This document shows positions 1-6,140 of a stretch of 7,638 bases of DNA, piece after piece. The DNA comes from Rhodoferax sp. (GTDB lineage: Bacteria; Pseudomonadota; Gammaproteobacteria; Burkholderiales; Burkholderiaceae_C): positions 1 to 7,638 of the forward strand of contig JAQGMQ010000352.1 of assembly GCA_028292305.1 (NCBI GenBank), in the 5' to 3' direction. Both the position numbers and the translations under genes were made by a program. The notes under the pieces were generated by a model. It was not told the DNA's origin. It searched no databases and saw nothing but the letters and a program-made list of their open reading frames with translations. Each line of letters opens with the position of its first letter. Position 1 is the stretch's first letter.

Positions 1-190
1 GCTCCATCAAAAAATATTTTGCTATTTTCGCAAGCACTTTTTGCGCCGGAAAATGCTGACCAGAAATATATTTGTTGAATTGCTGTCGATTGATGTCTAC
101 CTTAAGGCAAAAGCTCGACGTGGACTCGAAAGAGGCCGCAAGCACCTGCAGGTTTTTTGAAATGTTGATGAGGTCCTGGTTGTTGTTCAT
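1..190 (-). CDS. Helix-turn-helix (XRE/Cro-like) transcriptional regulator, N-terminal part, cut by the window edge
   Basis: Reading leftward from the ATG at 190-188, the frame stays open for 63 codons to base 1. The protein begins MNNNQDLINISKNLQVLAAS and contains a DNA-binding HTH: a helix around residues 11-22, then S26-K30, then the recognition helix with INRQQFNKYISG at residues 33-44. The INRQQFNKY-SGQ--P pattern is, as I recall it, typical of a proteobacterial XRE-like regulator family. The effector part, if any, lies outside the window. An AGG lies 7 nt before this start. The frame is also open upstream to an ATG at 244-242, adding 18 basic residues (MPLPSKKQHFRVKKIRHP); I prefer 190 because HTH proteins of this kind usually start just before the first helix. 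GC content of 1-190 is about 42% by my count, clearly below the downstream operon. Its divergent position suggests it controls the rightward operon, which is inference. Confidence 0.75.
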   Translation of the reverse strand, partial: MNNNQDLINISKNLQVLAASFESTSSFCLKVDINRQQFNKYISGQHFPAQKVLAKIAKYFLME

Positions 191-436
191 GGGGTGCCTG
201 ATCTTCTTCACACGGAAGTGCTGTTTTTTACTTGGCAGGGGCATGCGCAGGTATTTTCCTGAGATGCCAATATAACCGAGGCTTGTGCGCGCTCAATTCG
301 AACCGAATGCGGATGCAGATTGGGTTCGGGATGTTCGAAATTTGCAATTGCCTCGCGCTGCTCGGCTAAAGCTGCAACGCAAGGACCAGGCCATGGCGCC
401 AGACAGCTCGCCTTGCGCGAAGCACCGCTGCCCGCA

Positions 437-478
437 CCGCGGCGCGCGCTCCACCCGGGCGGCAAGCCCGCGCCGCGG
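437..478. repeat. Perfect 10-bp GC-rich inverted repeat (hairpin)
   Basis: CCGCGGCGCG at 437-446 is the exact reverse complement of CGCGCCGCGG at 469-478, with 22 nt between them. The loop itself contains the near-palindrome CCACCCGGGCGG (451-462). No T-run follows on either strand, so it is not a standard intrinsic terminator. It could be a stable leader-RNA structure if transcription starts upstream of it, an extruding DNA element, or chance in a GC-rich stretch. Confidence 0.5.
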
Positions 479-496
479 AAACCACAGCCGATCAAC

Positions 497-535
497 TGAC
501 GCAGATTTTGAAGCCCGGTGCGTCACTGTGCGTCA
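497..535. promoter_or_regulatory. Candidate operator: three TGCGTCA half-sites
   Basis: TGACGCA at 497-503 is the reverse complement of TGCGTCA at 519-525. A second direct copy lies at 529-535, and the two direct copies share the 8-mer GTGCGTCA (518-525 and 528-535). The direct copies are 10 bp apart and the inverted pair 22 bp apart, so all lie roughly on one face of the helix. The group lies 82 bp upstream of the ThuA start and between divergent genes, where the operator of a local regulator is expected. The binding protein is inferred, not shown. Confidence 0.45.
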
Positions 536-616
536 AAAAAACCGAACATGCGAAATTGATAACCGAGGCGAAAACTTCAAAACTAAGGCACTTCAAACAG
601 AAATGGAAATGCCCAC

Positions 617-1252
617 ATGAAAAAGGTCCTTTTGTTGTCTGGTGGCTGGCCGGGCCATTACCCCGAGCCGATTGCCGACTTTGCCACCGAACATTTGCTG
701 GCGGATTTTGAAGTGACACGCTCCACCGATCTGGAAGATCTGGCCACGCTGAATCTGCGTGACTACGACCTCATCATCCCGAATTGGACGCAAGGCAAGC
801 TCAGTAAAACCCAGGAGACCGCACTGGTCTCCGCCGTGGAGCAGGGTGTGGGCCTCGCCGCCTGGCACGGCGCCGCCGATGCCTTCAATGATAACCATAT
901 GTTCCATTTTGTTCTTGGCGGGCAGTTCATCTGCCACCCTGGAGATTTCATGGAATACCGGGTCAAGTTCAAAAATACCGACGACGCCATCACCCAGAAC
1001 CTGGCCGACTTCACGGTTTTCTCGGAACAGTACTACATGCATGTGGATCCGGCCAACGAAGTGCTGGCCACCACGCAGTTCAATGCGGAAGTTTTTCCCT
1101 GGCTGGACGGCAACGAGATTCCCGTCGCATGGAAGCGAAATTGGGGCAGGGGCCGCGTCTTCTACCAATCGGTTGGCCATACCGTCAGCGAAATGGCCAT
1201 TCCTGAAGTCTTGGCCATGACCCGCCGGGGTATTGCGTGGGCTGCGCGCTGA
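617..1252 (+). CDS. ThuA-like domain protein
   Basis: A 211-residue protein starting MKKVLLLSGGWPGHYPEP. It matches the ThuA-like family, which has a class I glutamine-amidotransferase-like flavodoxin fold. Visible family features are the first beta strand followed by GGWPGHYP (residues 9-16), the middle strand DYDLIIPNW, the GVGLAAWHGAADAF turn with His84, and a C-terminal GRGRVFYQSVGHT strand followed by a helix ending the domain. There is no signal peptide, so it should be cytoplasmic. The family takes its name from ThuA of rhizobial trehalose/maltitol use, where ThuA and ThuB have been linked to keto-disaccharide metabolism; the reaction of this member is unknown. A GGA lies 9 nt before the start. 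It is the first gene of the rightward operon, with 37 nt to the next gene. The ThuA-like family is clear; involvement with a keto-sugar intermediate is inference from family and context. Confidence 0.85.
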   Translation: MKKVLLLSGGWPGHYPEPIADFATEHLLADFEVTRSTDLEDLATLNLRDYDLIIPNWTQGKLSKTQETALVSAVEQGVGLAAWHGAADAFNDNHMFHFVLGGQFICHPGDFMEYRVKFKNTDDAITQNLADFTVFSEQYYMHVDPANEVLATTQFNAEVFPWLDGNEIPVAWKRNWGRGRVFYQSVGHTVSEMAIPEVLAMTRRGIAWAAR

Positions 1253-1277
1253 AGCATTATTTTCCAGAAACATCAAC

Positions 1278-1281
1278 AGGA
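1278..1281 (+). promoter_or_regulatory. Ribosome binding site deciding the IolD-like gene start
   Basis: AGGA lies 8 nt before the ATG at 1290. The longer frame, opening at 1233 inside the end of the ThuA gene, would add 19 residues that do not fit the family, while the protein from 1290 starts with the usual MKLTGGQIVAKAL of thiamine-diphosphate enzymes. Confidence 0.65.
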
Positions 1282-1289
1282 CGAATCAA

Positions 1290-3089
1290 ATGAAACTCAC
1301 CGGTGGACAAATCGTAGCCAAGGCTCTGAAAACCTATGGCGTTCAATATGTGGCGGGGATTCCCGGGCACGGTTGCTGGTCGTTGCTGGACGCCCTGATG
1401 GAGCCCGGCTCGGAGATTCCCTTCATCCAGGTGATGCACGAGCAGAGCGCCGTGCACATGGCCGATGGCTACTACCGGGCTTCGGGCCGTCCGATGGCCG
1501 CCGTCACCTCGATCGGTGCCGGTGCCACCAACACCATCATCGGCCTGGCCACGGCGTTCGCCGACTCCACCGCCACGATCCTGATCACCGGCTCGCCGGC
1601 CACCCACATGGCCGGTCATGGCGTGATGCAGGAGCTGGACCGCTACCACTCGAACGACTTTCCCCGCGTGGTGGAAGGCGTGACCAAGCGCCATTGGGAA
1701 GCCACCCGTGTCGATGAAATTCCGTTCCTGATGCACCGCGCCTTCAACACCATGCTGACCGGACGCCCCGGCCCGGTGCATATCGAAGTGCCGATGGATC
1801 TGCAGGCCGAAACCGCCGACGTGACCATCCATCCGTTGCAGGAACGCATGGCTGCCGGCCGCCAGCGCGCCGACGCCAAGGTCATTGAAAAAGCCGTGGC
1901 CATGCTGCTCAAAGCCAAGCGCCCGGTGATCGTGGCCGGTGGCGGCGCGATCACCTCCGACGCCTCGCCTGAGTTGGTGGCTTTCGCTGAAATGATCGGT
2001 GCGCCTGTGGTCACCACCTGGAACGGCAAGGGCGCCATTCCGGAAGACCATGTGTTGAACGCCTGGTCGGTCGGCCAGACCGGCACCACCTGCGCCAACA
2101 AGCTGGCCACCACCGCCGACGTGGTGTTGTCGGTCGGCTGCCGTTTCACCGACTGGAGCGCCTCCAGCTACCGCAAGGACGTGAGCTTCTCGTTCCCGCC
2201 GGCCAAGCTGATCCATATCGACATCGACCACCAGGAAATCGGCAAGAACTACCCGACCGAAATCGGTATCGTCGCCGATGCCAAGAGCACGCTGACCGAC
2301 ATGCTGGCGGCCATTTCGGCCGAGCAGTCCGCGGCCGTACTGGCGGAGCGCGCCAGCTACTTCAGCGACATTGCCGCACTCAAGGCCGAGTGGGAAGTGA
2401 TGCTGGCCAAGCGCCGCGAAAGCACCGCCACGCCATTCACTTCGCAGCGCCCGCTGGGCGTGTTGCGCCAGGTGATGGAACGCGACGGCATCGTGGTGGT
2501 GGGCTCGGGCAACACACAGGGCGCGGAGTAGCAGACCTTCCCGGTCTACATGCCGCGCACGCACCTGACCTCGGGCAGCTTCTCGTCCATGGGCTGGGCC
2601 GTACCCGCGGCCATCGGCGCCAAGCTGGCGATGCCCACGCGCCAGGTGGTGTGCATCGTCGGCGACGGTGACTTCATGCAGTCGCTGCAGGAAATGGCCG
2701 TCTGCGTGATGCACAACATCCCGGTCGTGTTCCTGGTGCAGAACAACTCGGGCTACATGTCGATCCGCGGTGGCCAGCGCAAGATCATGGGCCGCCATAT
2801 CGGCAGCGAGTTCAACACGCCCGACGGCAAGCCGTACTCGCCTGACTTCACCGCCATCGCCAAGAGTTTCGGCCTGGAATCCTGGCGTGTGGACCAGGAC
2901 GCGCAGCTCGCCGACGCACTGAAGGGCGCGCTGGCCAGCAGCGGGCCGACGCTGGTCGAAGTCATCACCTCGCGCGACGCCGCCGGCCCGTACACGCCAG
3001 GCTGGTGGGATTTCCCGGTGCCCGCCTATGTCAAGGGTGAAGGCCATGCCGAGTACGCCGAAGGCCGCGCGCTCGAACAGCACCTGTAA
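1290..3089 (+). pseudogene. IolD/acetolactate synthase-like thiamine-diphosphate enzyme, interrupted by an in-frame TAG
   Basis: One reading frame of 599 codons is broken only by TAG at codon 414 (2529-2531). The N-terminal pyrimidine-binding domain (about residues 1-170) carries the catalytic Glu51 in VMHEQSAVHMADGYY. The central domain (about 190-330) has PVIVAGGGAI. The diphosphate-binding domain follows the stop, with GDG at 458-460 and NN at 485-486, the standard ThDP/metal motif. RFTDWSASSY and the C-terminal WWDFPVPAY resemble IolD (trihydroxycyclohexane-dione hydrolase of inositol breakdown) more than true acetolactate synthases, in my recollection. The length is slightly below IolD (about 640). 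As written, translation gives a 413-residue protein without the cofactor motif; a restart at ATG 2550 would give a separate 179-residue C-terminal piece (2550-3089) but has no Shine-Dalgarno. No other lesion is visible, so the gene may be functional in life through error correction or readthrough. The exact reaction is uncertain. Confidence 0.85.
2529..2531 (+). other. In-frame amber codon within the IolD-like gene
   Basis: The reading GNTQGAE-TAG-QTFPVYMPRTH keeps the same frame on both sides. In an ungapped alignment by eye to Bacillus subtilis IolD as I remember it, the position corresponds to a Gln, so a CAG to TAG transition would explain it. A short 5-bp stem (AGACC 2533-2537 with GGTCT 2543-2547) follows the stop but is explained equally well by coding sequence. 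Confidence 0.9.
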
Positions 3090-3122
3090 GCAGCTTGCGT
3101 CAGCGCACTGACTGACTTCGCG

Positions 3123-3147
3123 GTACGCCTCGCCAAGCGGGGCGTAC
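3123..3147 (+). promoter_or_regulatory. Intercistronic hairpin between the IolD-like gene and the transporter genes
   Basis: GTACGCCTCG (3123-3132) pairs over ten positions with CGGGGCGTAC (3138-3147), including one T-G wobble, leaving a 5-nt CCAAG loop. It lies in the 86-bp gap after the TAA at 3087-3089 and before the permease ATG at 3176. No T-run follows, so a simple intrinsic terminator is unlikely. It could slow or partly end transcription, or protect or process the mRNA so that the transporter genes are expressed at a different level from the enzyme genes. Confidence 0.55.
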
Positions 3148-3175
3148 ACACCATGACCTCGCCTCGAGTACCACC

Positions 3176-4132
3176 ATGATTACGACAGAAACCACCTATG
3201 ACGTGGGTCTCGCGCCCGCGGTTGCGTCAGCGCCTGCGGTCGCCGTTGCCAGGCGCACCGGTTTTCGCTGGAACGCCGCGGCACTGGCCGTGGCGCCCAC
3301 CGCGGGCGTCTTGCTGATCGCGGTCTACGGGTTCTTGCTGTGGTCGCTGGTCGTGTCGTTCACCGACTCGCAGTTCGCACCGAGCTTCCACTTCGTCGGC
3401 CTCGACCAGTACGTGCGCCTCTGGCAGAACGACCGCTGGCAGGTGTCGGCAGCCAACCTGCTGGTGTTCTCGCTCAGCTTCGTCGCGATCACCGTCGCCA
3501 TCGGGCTGTTGCTGGCCATCTTGCTGGACCAGAAGATCCGCGCCGAGGGGGTGTTGCGGGTGATCTACCTCTACCCCATGGCGATCTCGCTGATCGTCAC
3601 CGGCACCGCGTGGAAGTGGATTCTCAACCCCGAGCTGGGCCTCGAGAAGTTGCTGATCGACATGGGTTTTCAGAACGCGTCGTTCGACTGGCTGATCAAC
3701 CCGGAACGCGCCACCTACACGCTGGTGATCGCCGCGGTGTGGCAAACGGTGGGTTTTGTCATGGCCATCTTTCTGGCGGCATTGCGTGGGGTGGATGAAG
3801 AAATCATCAAGGCGGCGCGGCTGGAGGGGGCCTCCATCTACCGCATCTACTGGTCGATCATCCTGCCGATGATGCGTGCGCCGCTGTTCACCGTGATGGT
3901 GATCCTGATCTACCAGGCCGTGCGTTCCTATGACCTGGTGGTCTCGCTGACCAATGGCGGGCCGGGCTATTCCAGTGACCTGCCCACCACCTTCATGTTC
4001 AACCTGGCCTTCAAACGCGGGCAACTGGCGCAGGGCTCGGCCAGCGCCATGATGATTTTGCTCACCGTGGTGGTGATCATCGTTCCCTATCTGCTGTCGG
4101 AAATGCGGCATGAAAAACGCCATAGCCATTGA
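3176..4132 (+). CDS. Sugar ABC transporter permease (MalF/UgpA type, GtsB-like)
   Basis: A 318-residue inner-membrane permease. After an Ala/Val-rich cytoplasmic N-terminus of about 33 residues, the first membrane segment is around residues 35-60, and about six segments in all are visible. The EAA-loop, which docks on the ATPase, is IIKAARLEGASIYRIYWSII with A213-A214 and G218. The sequences LLLAILLDQKIRAEG, YLYPMAISLIVTGTAW, LTNGGPGYSSDLPTTFM and a C-terminus ending LSEMRHEKRHSH resemble GtsB of the Pseudomonas glucose/mannose importer, as I recall that family. It is half of the membrane channel with the following gene. The start is preceded by only a weak GAG; no better start in this frame is seen. 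An ATG at 3153 is out of frame. The substrate is not determined. Confidence 0.9.
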   Translation: MITTETTYDVGLAPAVASAPAVAVARRTGFRWNAAALAVAPTAGVLLIAVYGFLLWSLVVSFTDSQFAPSFHFVGLDQYVRLWQNDRWQVSAANLLVFSLSFVAITVAIGLLLAILLDQKIRAEGVLRVIYLYPMAISLIVTGTAWKWILNPELGLEKLLIDMGFQNASFDWLINPERATYTLVIAAVWQTVGFVMAIFLAALRGVDEEIIKAARLEGASIYRIYWSIILPMMRAPLFTVMVILIYQAVRSYDLVVSLTNGGPGYSSDLPTTFMFNLAFKRGQLAQGSASAMMILLTVVVIIVPYLLSEMRHEKRHSH

Positions 4133-4151
4133 TGCCATTGATGCCATTGAA
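4125..4151 (+). repeat. 9-bp tandem repeat (GCCATTGAT, three copies) across a gene junction
   Basis: GCCATTGAT occurs at 4125-4133 and 4134-4142, and GCCATTGAA at 4143-4151. The first copy contains the TGA of the first permease (4130-4132), which overlaps an ATG as TGATG. ATGs at 4132 and 4141 are both in frame with the second permease. A change in copy number would alter the spacing by 9 bp without a frameshift. Confidence 0.85.
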
Positions 4152-4167
4152 CGCACCGGACCAAATC

Positions 4168-5034
4168 ATGAACACCTTCAACCTCAATCGTCTGCTGGCC
4201 AGGTGCATGCTGTACCTCGTCCTGATCGGCTTCGCGCTGTACTTCATTGCGCCGATGGTGGTCATGGTCTTTGCTTCATTCAAAGACGTGCAGGAGATCC
4301 AGAACTCCTCGATCCTGGCCTGGCCGCAGAATCCGACACTGGCGCCATGGCGCAGCGCCTGGTCCACCGCCTGTGTGGGCATCGAGTGCGTCGGCCTGCA
4401 CGGCTTCTACATCAACACCGCACTGATGGTGGTCTGCGCTGTCACCTTGTCCACCATCATCGGCGCGGTGAATGGATTCGCATTGGCGAAATTCAGGTTC
4501 CCCGGGTCCACTGCCGTCTATGCGTTGATCCTGTTCGGCAGCTTCCTGCCCTACCAGGGCGTGATCATCCCGATCGCAAAATCATTGGCCTTCCTCGGCC
4601 AGACCGAAGGCATCGGCGGCCTGATCATCGTGCACACCGTGTATGGCCTGCCCTTCACCACGATGTTCTTCCGCAATTACTTCGTGGCCATTCCGCAGGA
4701 CCTGGTGAAGGCCGCACGCATCGATGGCGCGGGCTTCTGGAAAACCTTCTGGTACATCATGCTGCCGCTCAGCGTGCCGATGATCACGGTCACCGTGATC
4801 TGGCAATTCACCGGCATCTGGAATGACTTCCTGTTCGGTGTGTCGTTCACCAGCGGCGAATCCACGCCGATCATGGTTGCCCTCAACAACATGGTCAACA
4901 CCAGCAGTGGTGAGCGCCCCTACAACGTGCACATGGCCGCGGCCTTGCTGGCCGCCTTGCCGACGCTGTTGATCTATTTCCTGGCCGGTAAATATTTTGT
5001 GCGCGGCCTCATGGCTGGCGCAGTGAAAGGTTAA
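4168..5034 (+). CDS. Carbohydrate ABC transporter permease (MalG/UgpE type, GtsC-like)
   Basis: A 288-residue inner-membrane permease from this start, starting MNTFNLNRLLARCMLYLVLI with its first membrane segment at about residues 13-36, and about six segments in all. The EAA-loop is LVKAARIDGAGFWKTFWYIML with A182-A183 and G187. A periplasmic insert WSTACVGIECVGLHGFYINT between segments one and two carries two cysteines; I recall the same kind of insert in GtsC-type permeases, which supports the Gts-like assignment. I chose ATG 4168 because GGA (4158-4160) lies 7 nt upstream. In-frame ATGs at 4132 and 4141 inside the 9-bp repeat would add MPLMPLNAPDQI. The 4132 start overlaps the previous stop as TGATG, so coupled initiation there is possible. 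It forms the channel heterodimer with the preceding permease. Confidence 0.9.
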   Translation: MNTFNLNRLLARCMLYLVLIGFALYFIAPMVVMVFASFKDVQEIQNSSILAWPQNPTLAPWRSAWSTACVGIECVGLHGFYINTALMVVCAVTLSTIIGAVNGFALAKFRFPGSTAVYALILFGSFLPYQGVIIPIAKSLAFLGQTEGIGGLIIVHTVYGLPFTTMFFRNYFVAIPQDLVKAARIDGAGFWKTFWYIMLPLSVPMITVTVIWQFTGIWNDFLFGVSFTSGESTPIMVALNNMVNTSSGERPYNVHMAAALLAALPTLLIYFLAGKYFVRGLMAGAVKG

Positions 5035-5036
5035 TC

Positions 5037-6140
5037 ATGGCATCGCTGCACATCAAGAACATCCATAAATCCTACGGCGAAACGCAGATACTGAGGAACA
5101 TCAATATCGACGCGGAAGACGGGGAATTCCTGGTCTTGCTCGGCCCGTCGGGCTGCGGCAAGTCCACGCTGCTCAGCGCCATCGCGGGCCTGGACGACGT
5201 GACCAGCGGCGAGATCGTGCTCGACAAGCAGGTCATCAACAACCTCGCACCCGATCGCCGCGATATCGCGATGGTGTTCCAGTCGTATGCGCTGTACCCG
5301 ACGATGTCGGTGCGCGAGAACCTGACCTTCGGCATGCGGGTGCGCGGTGAGTCGAAGACCAAACAGGACGCCGCGGTGAAGGAAGTCGCTGCCATCCTGC
5401 AACTCAGCGAACTGCTCAAGCGCAACCCGGGCCAGCTCTCGGGTGGGCAGCGCCAACGCGTGGCGATTGGCCGGGCCATGGTGCGCTCGCCCAAGATATT
5501 CTTGTTCGACGAGCCGCTGTCCAATCTCGACGCCATGCTGCGCACCGAAATGCGCGCCGAGCTGAAGAAGCTGCACCAGCGGTTGAAAGTGACCACGGTG
5601 TATGTCACGCACGACCAGATCGAGGCCATGACGCTCGCCACCAAGATCGTCGTGATGAACAAGGGCCGCGTGCAGCAGATGGCGGCGCCGCAAGAGATCT
5701 ACGAGCGGCCGGCGAATGTGTTCGTGGCCACCTTCATCGGATCGCCCAAGATGAATTGCCTGCGCGGCAGGATCACCGGCAGCGACGGCGGCTACACCTT
5801 CGTGGGCATGGCCGACGCCAGGCATCCGCTGAAGATTCGCCTGCCGCAAATCTCGCCCCGGTTGATCAAGTACATCGAGCAGGAAATCATCTTCGCCTTT
5901 CGGCCGGAATGGATCACGCTGACCAGTCACCCCACGTTGACAACCGGCCAGCTGTCGGCCGTGGTCGATGTGGTGGAGCCCACGGGCGCCGACAACTTCG
6001 TCATCTTCAATGCCAACCAGGAAGTGATCACGGCCCGGCTGGATCCCAATTGCGGCGAGCCCGGCCAGGCGTTGATGCTGTCGATCGACATGGCCAAGGC
6101 CCTGTACTTCGACTGCCAGACCGAAATGCGGATCGCGTGA
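5037..6140 (+). CDS. Sugar ABC transporter ATP-binding protein (MalK/UgpC/GtsD type)
   Basis: A 367-residue cytoplasmic ATPase, the usual length for the MalK group. All nucleotide-binding elements are present: A-loop Tyr13, Walker A GPSGCGKST (36-44), Q-loop Gln82, signature LSGGQ (134-138), Walker B IFLFDE (154-159), D-loop SNLD (162-165) and H-loop His192. From about residue 235 follows the OB-fold/TOBE regulatory domain, opened by FVATFIGSPKMNCLRGRI. It starts two bases after the previous stop, and its ribosome site AAAGG (5026-5030) lies in the end of that gene, 6 nt before the ATG. It powers the two permeases encoded just upstream. ATPases of this group can serve several importers, so it gives no substrate information. 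Confidence 0.95.
   Translation: MASLHIKNIHKSYGETQILRNINIDAEDGEFLVLLGPSGCGKSTLLSAIAGLDDVTSGEIVLDKQVINNLAPDRRDIAMVFQSYALYPTMSVRENLTFGMRVRGESKTKQDAAVKEVAAILQLSELLKRNPGQLSGGQRQRVAIGRAMVRSPKIFLFDEPLSNLDAMLRTEMRAELKKLHQRLKVTTVYVTHDQIEAMTLATKIVVMNKGRVQQMAAPQEIYERPANVFVATFIGSPKMNCLRGRITGSDGGYTFVGMADARHPLKIRLPQISPRLIKYIEQEIIFAFRPEWITLTSHPTLTTGQLSAVVDVVEPTGADNFVIFNANQEVITARLDPNCGEPGQALMLSIDMAKALYFDCQTEMRIA

Larger units (their letters stand above)
191..616. other. Divergent intergenic region, no convincing gene
   Basis: About 425 bp separate the leftward regulator from the rightward ThuA gene. Short open frames exist on both strands (for example 285-620 plus, 208-495 minus), but their translations are rich in Arg, Pro, Ala and Cys without any recognisable domain, and they overlap each other. 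The segment changes sharply in composition: 380-480 is very GC-rich and 530-610 is A-rich. It holds the inverted repeat at 437-478, the half-site group at 497-535, two TTCGAA hexamers (297-302 and 334-339) and the palindrome GCAATTGC (344-351). Both divergent promoters should lie here, but I cannot place a good -35/-10 pair for either direction. TTGATA at 556-561 has no convincing -10 partner. Confidence 0.6.

Noticed and set aside
72..275. A 67-residue plus-strand frame near the left edge
   Set aside because: It overlaps the minus-strand HTH regulator, whose translation shows a clear DNA-binding motif; this one shows none.
556..586. TTGATA as the -35 of the operon promoter
   Set aside because: At 16-18 nt spacing only A-rich hexamers such as AAAACT occur, with no acceptable -10 match.
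285..620. A 111-residue plus-strand frame in the intergenic region
   Set aside because: It has Arg/Pro/Cys-rich sequence, no domain, crosses the inverted repeat and half-sites and runs into the ThuA start.
2529..2548. Selenocysteine or pyrrolysine insertion at the in-frame stop
   Set aside because: The codon is TAG, not TGA, so selenocysteine is excluded; the following stem is only 5 bp; pyrrolysine would be very unexpected in this kind of organism and family position.
1257..3149. A 630-codon open frame on the minus strand opposite the IolD-like gene
   Set aside because: Its translation is rich in His, Arg, Gly and Ala with no domain, and it mirrors GC-rich codon use of the sense gene, whose motifs are clear. 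It is a composition artefact.
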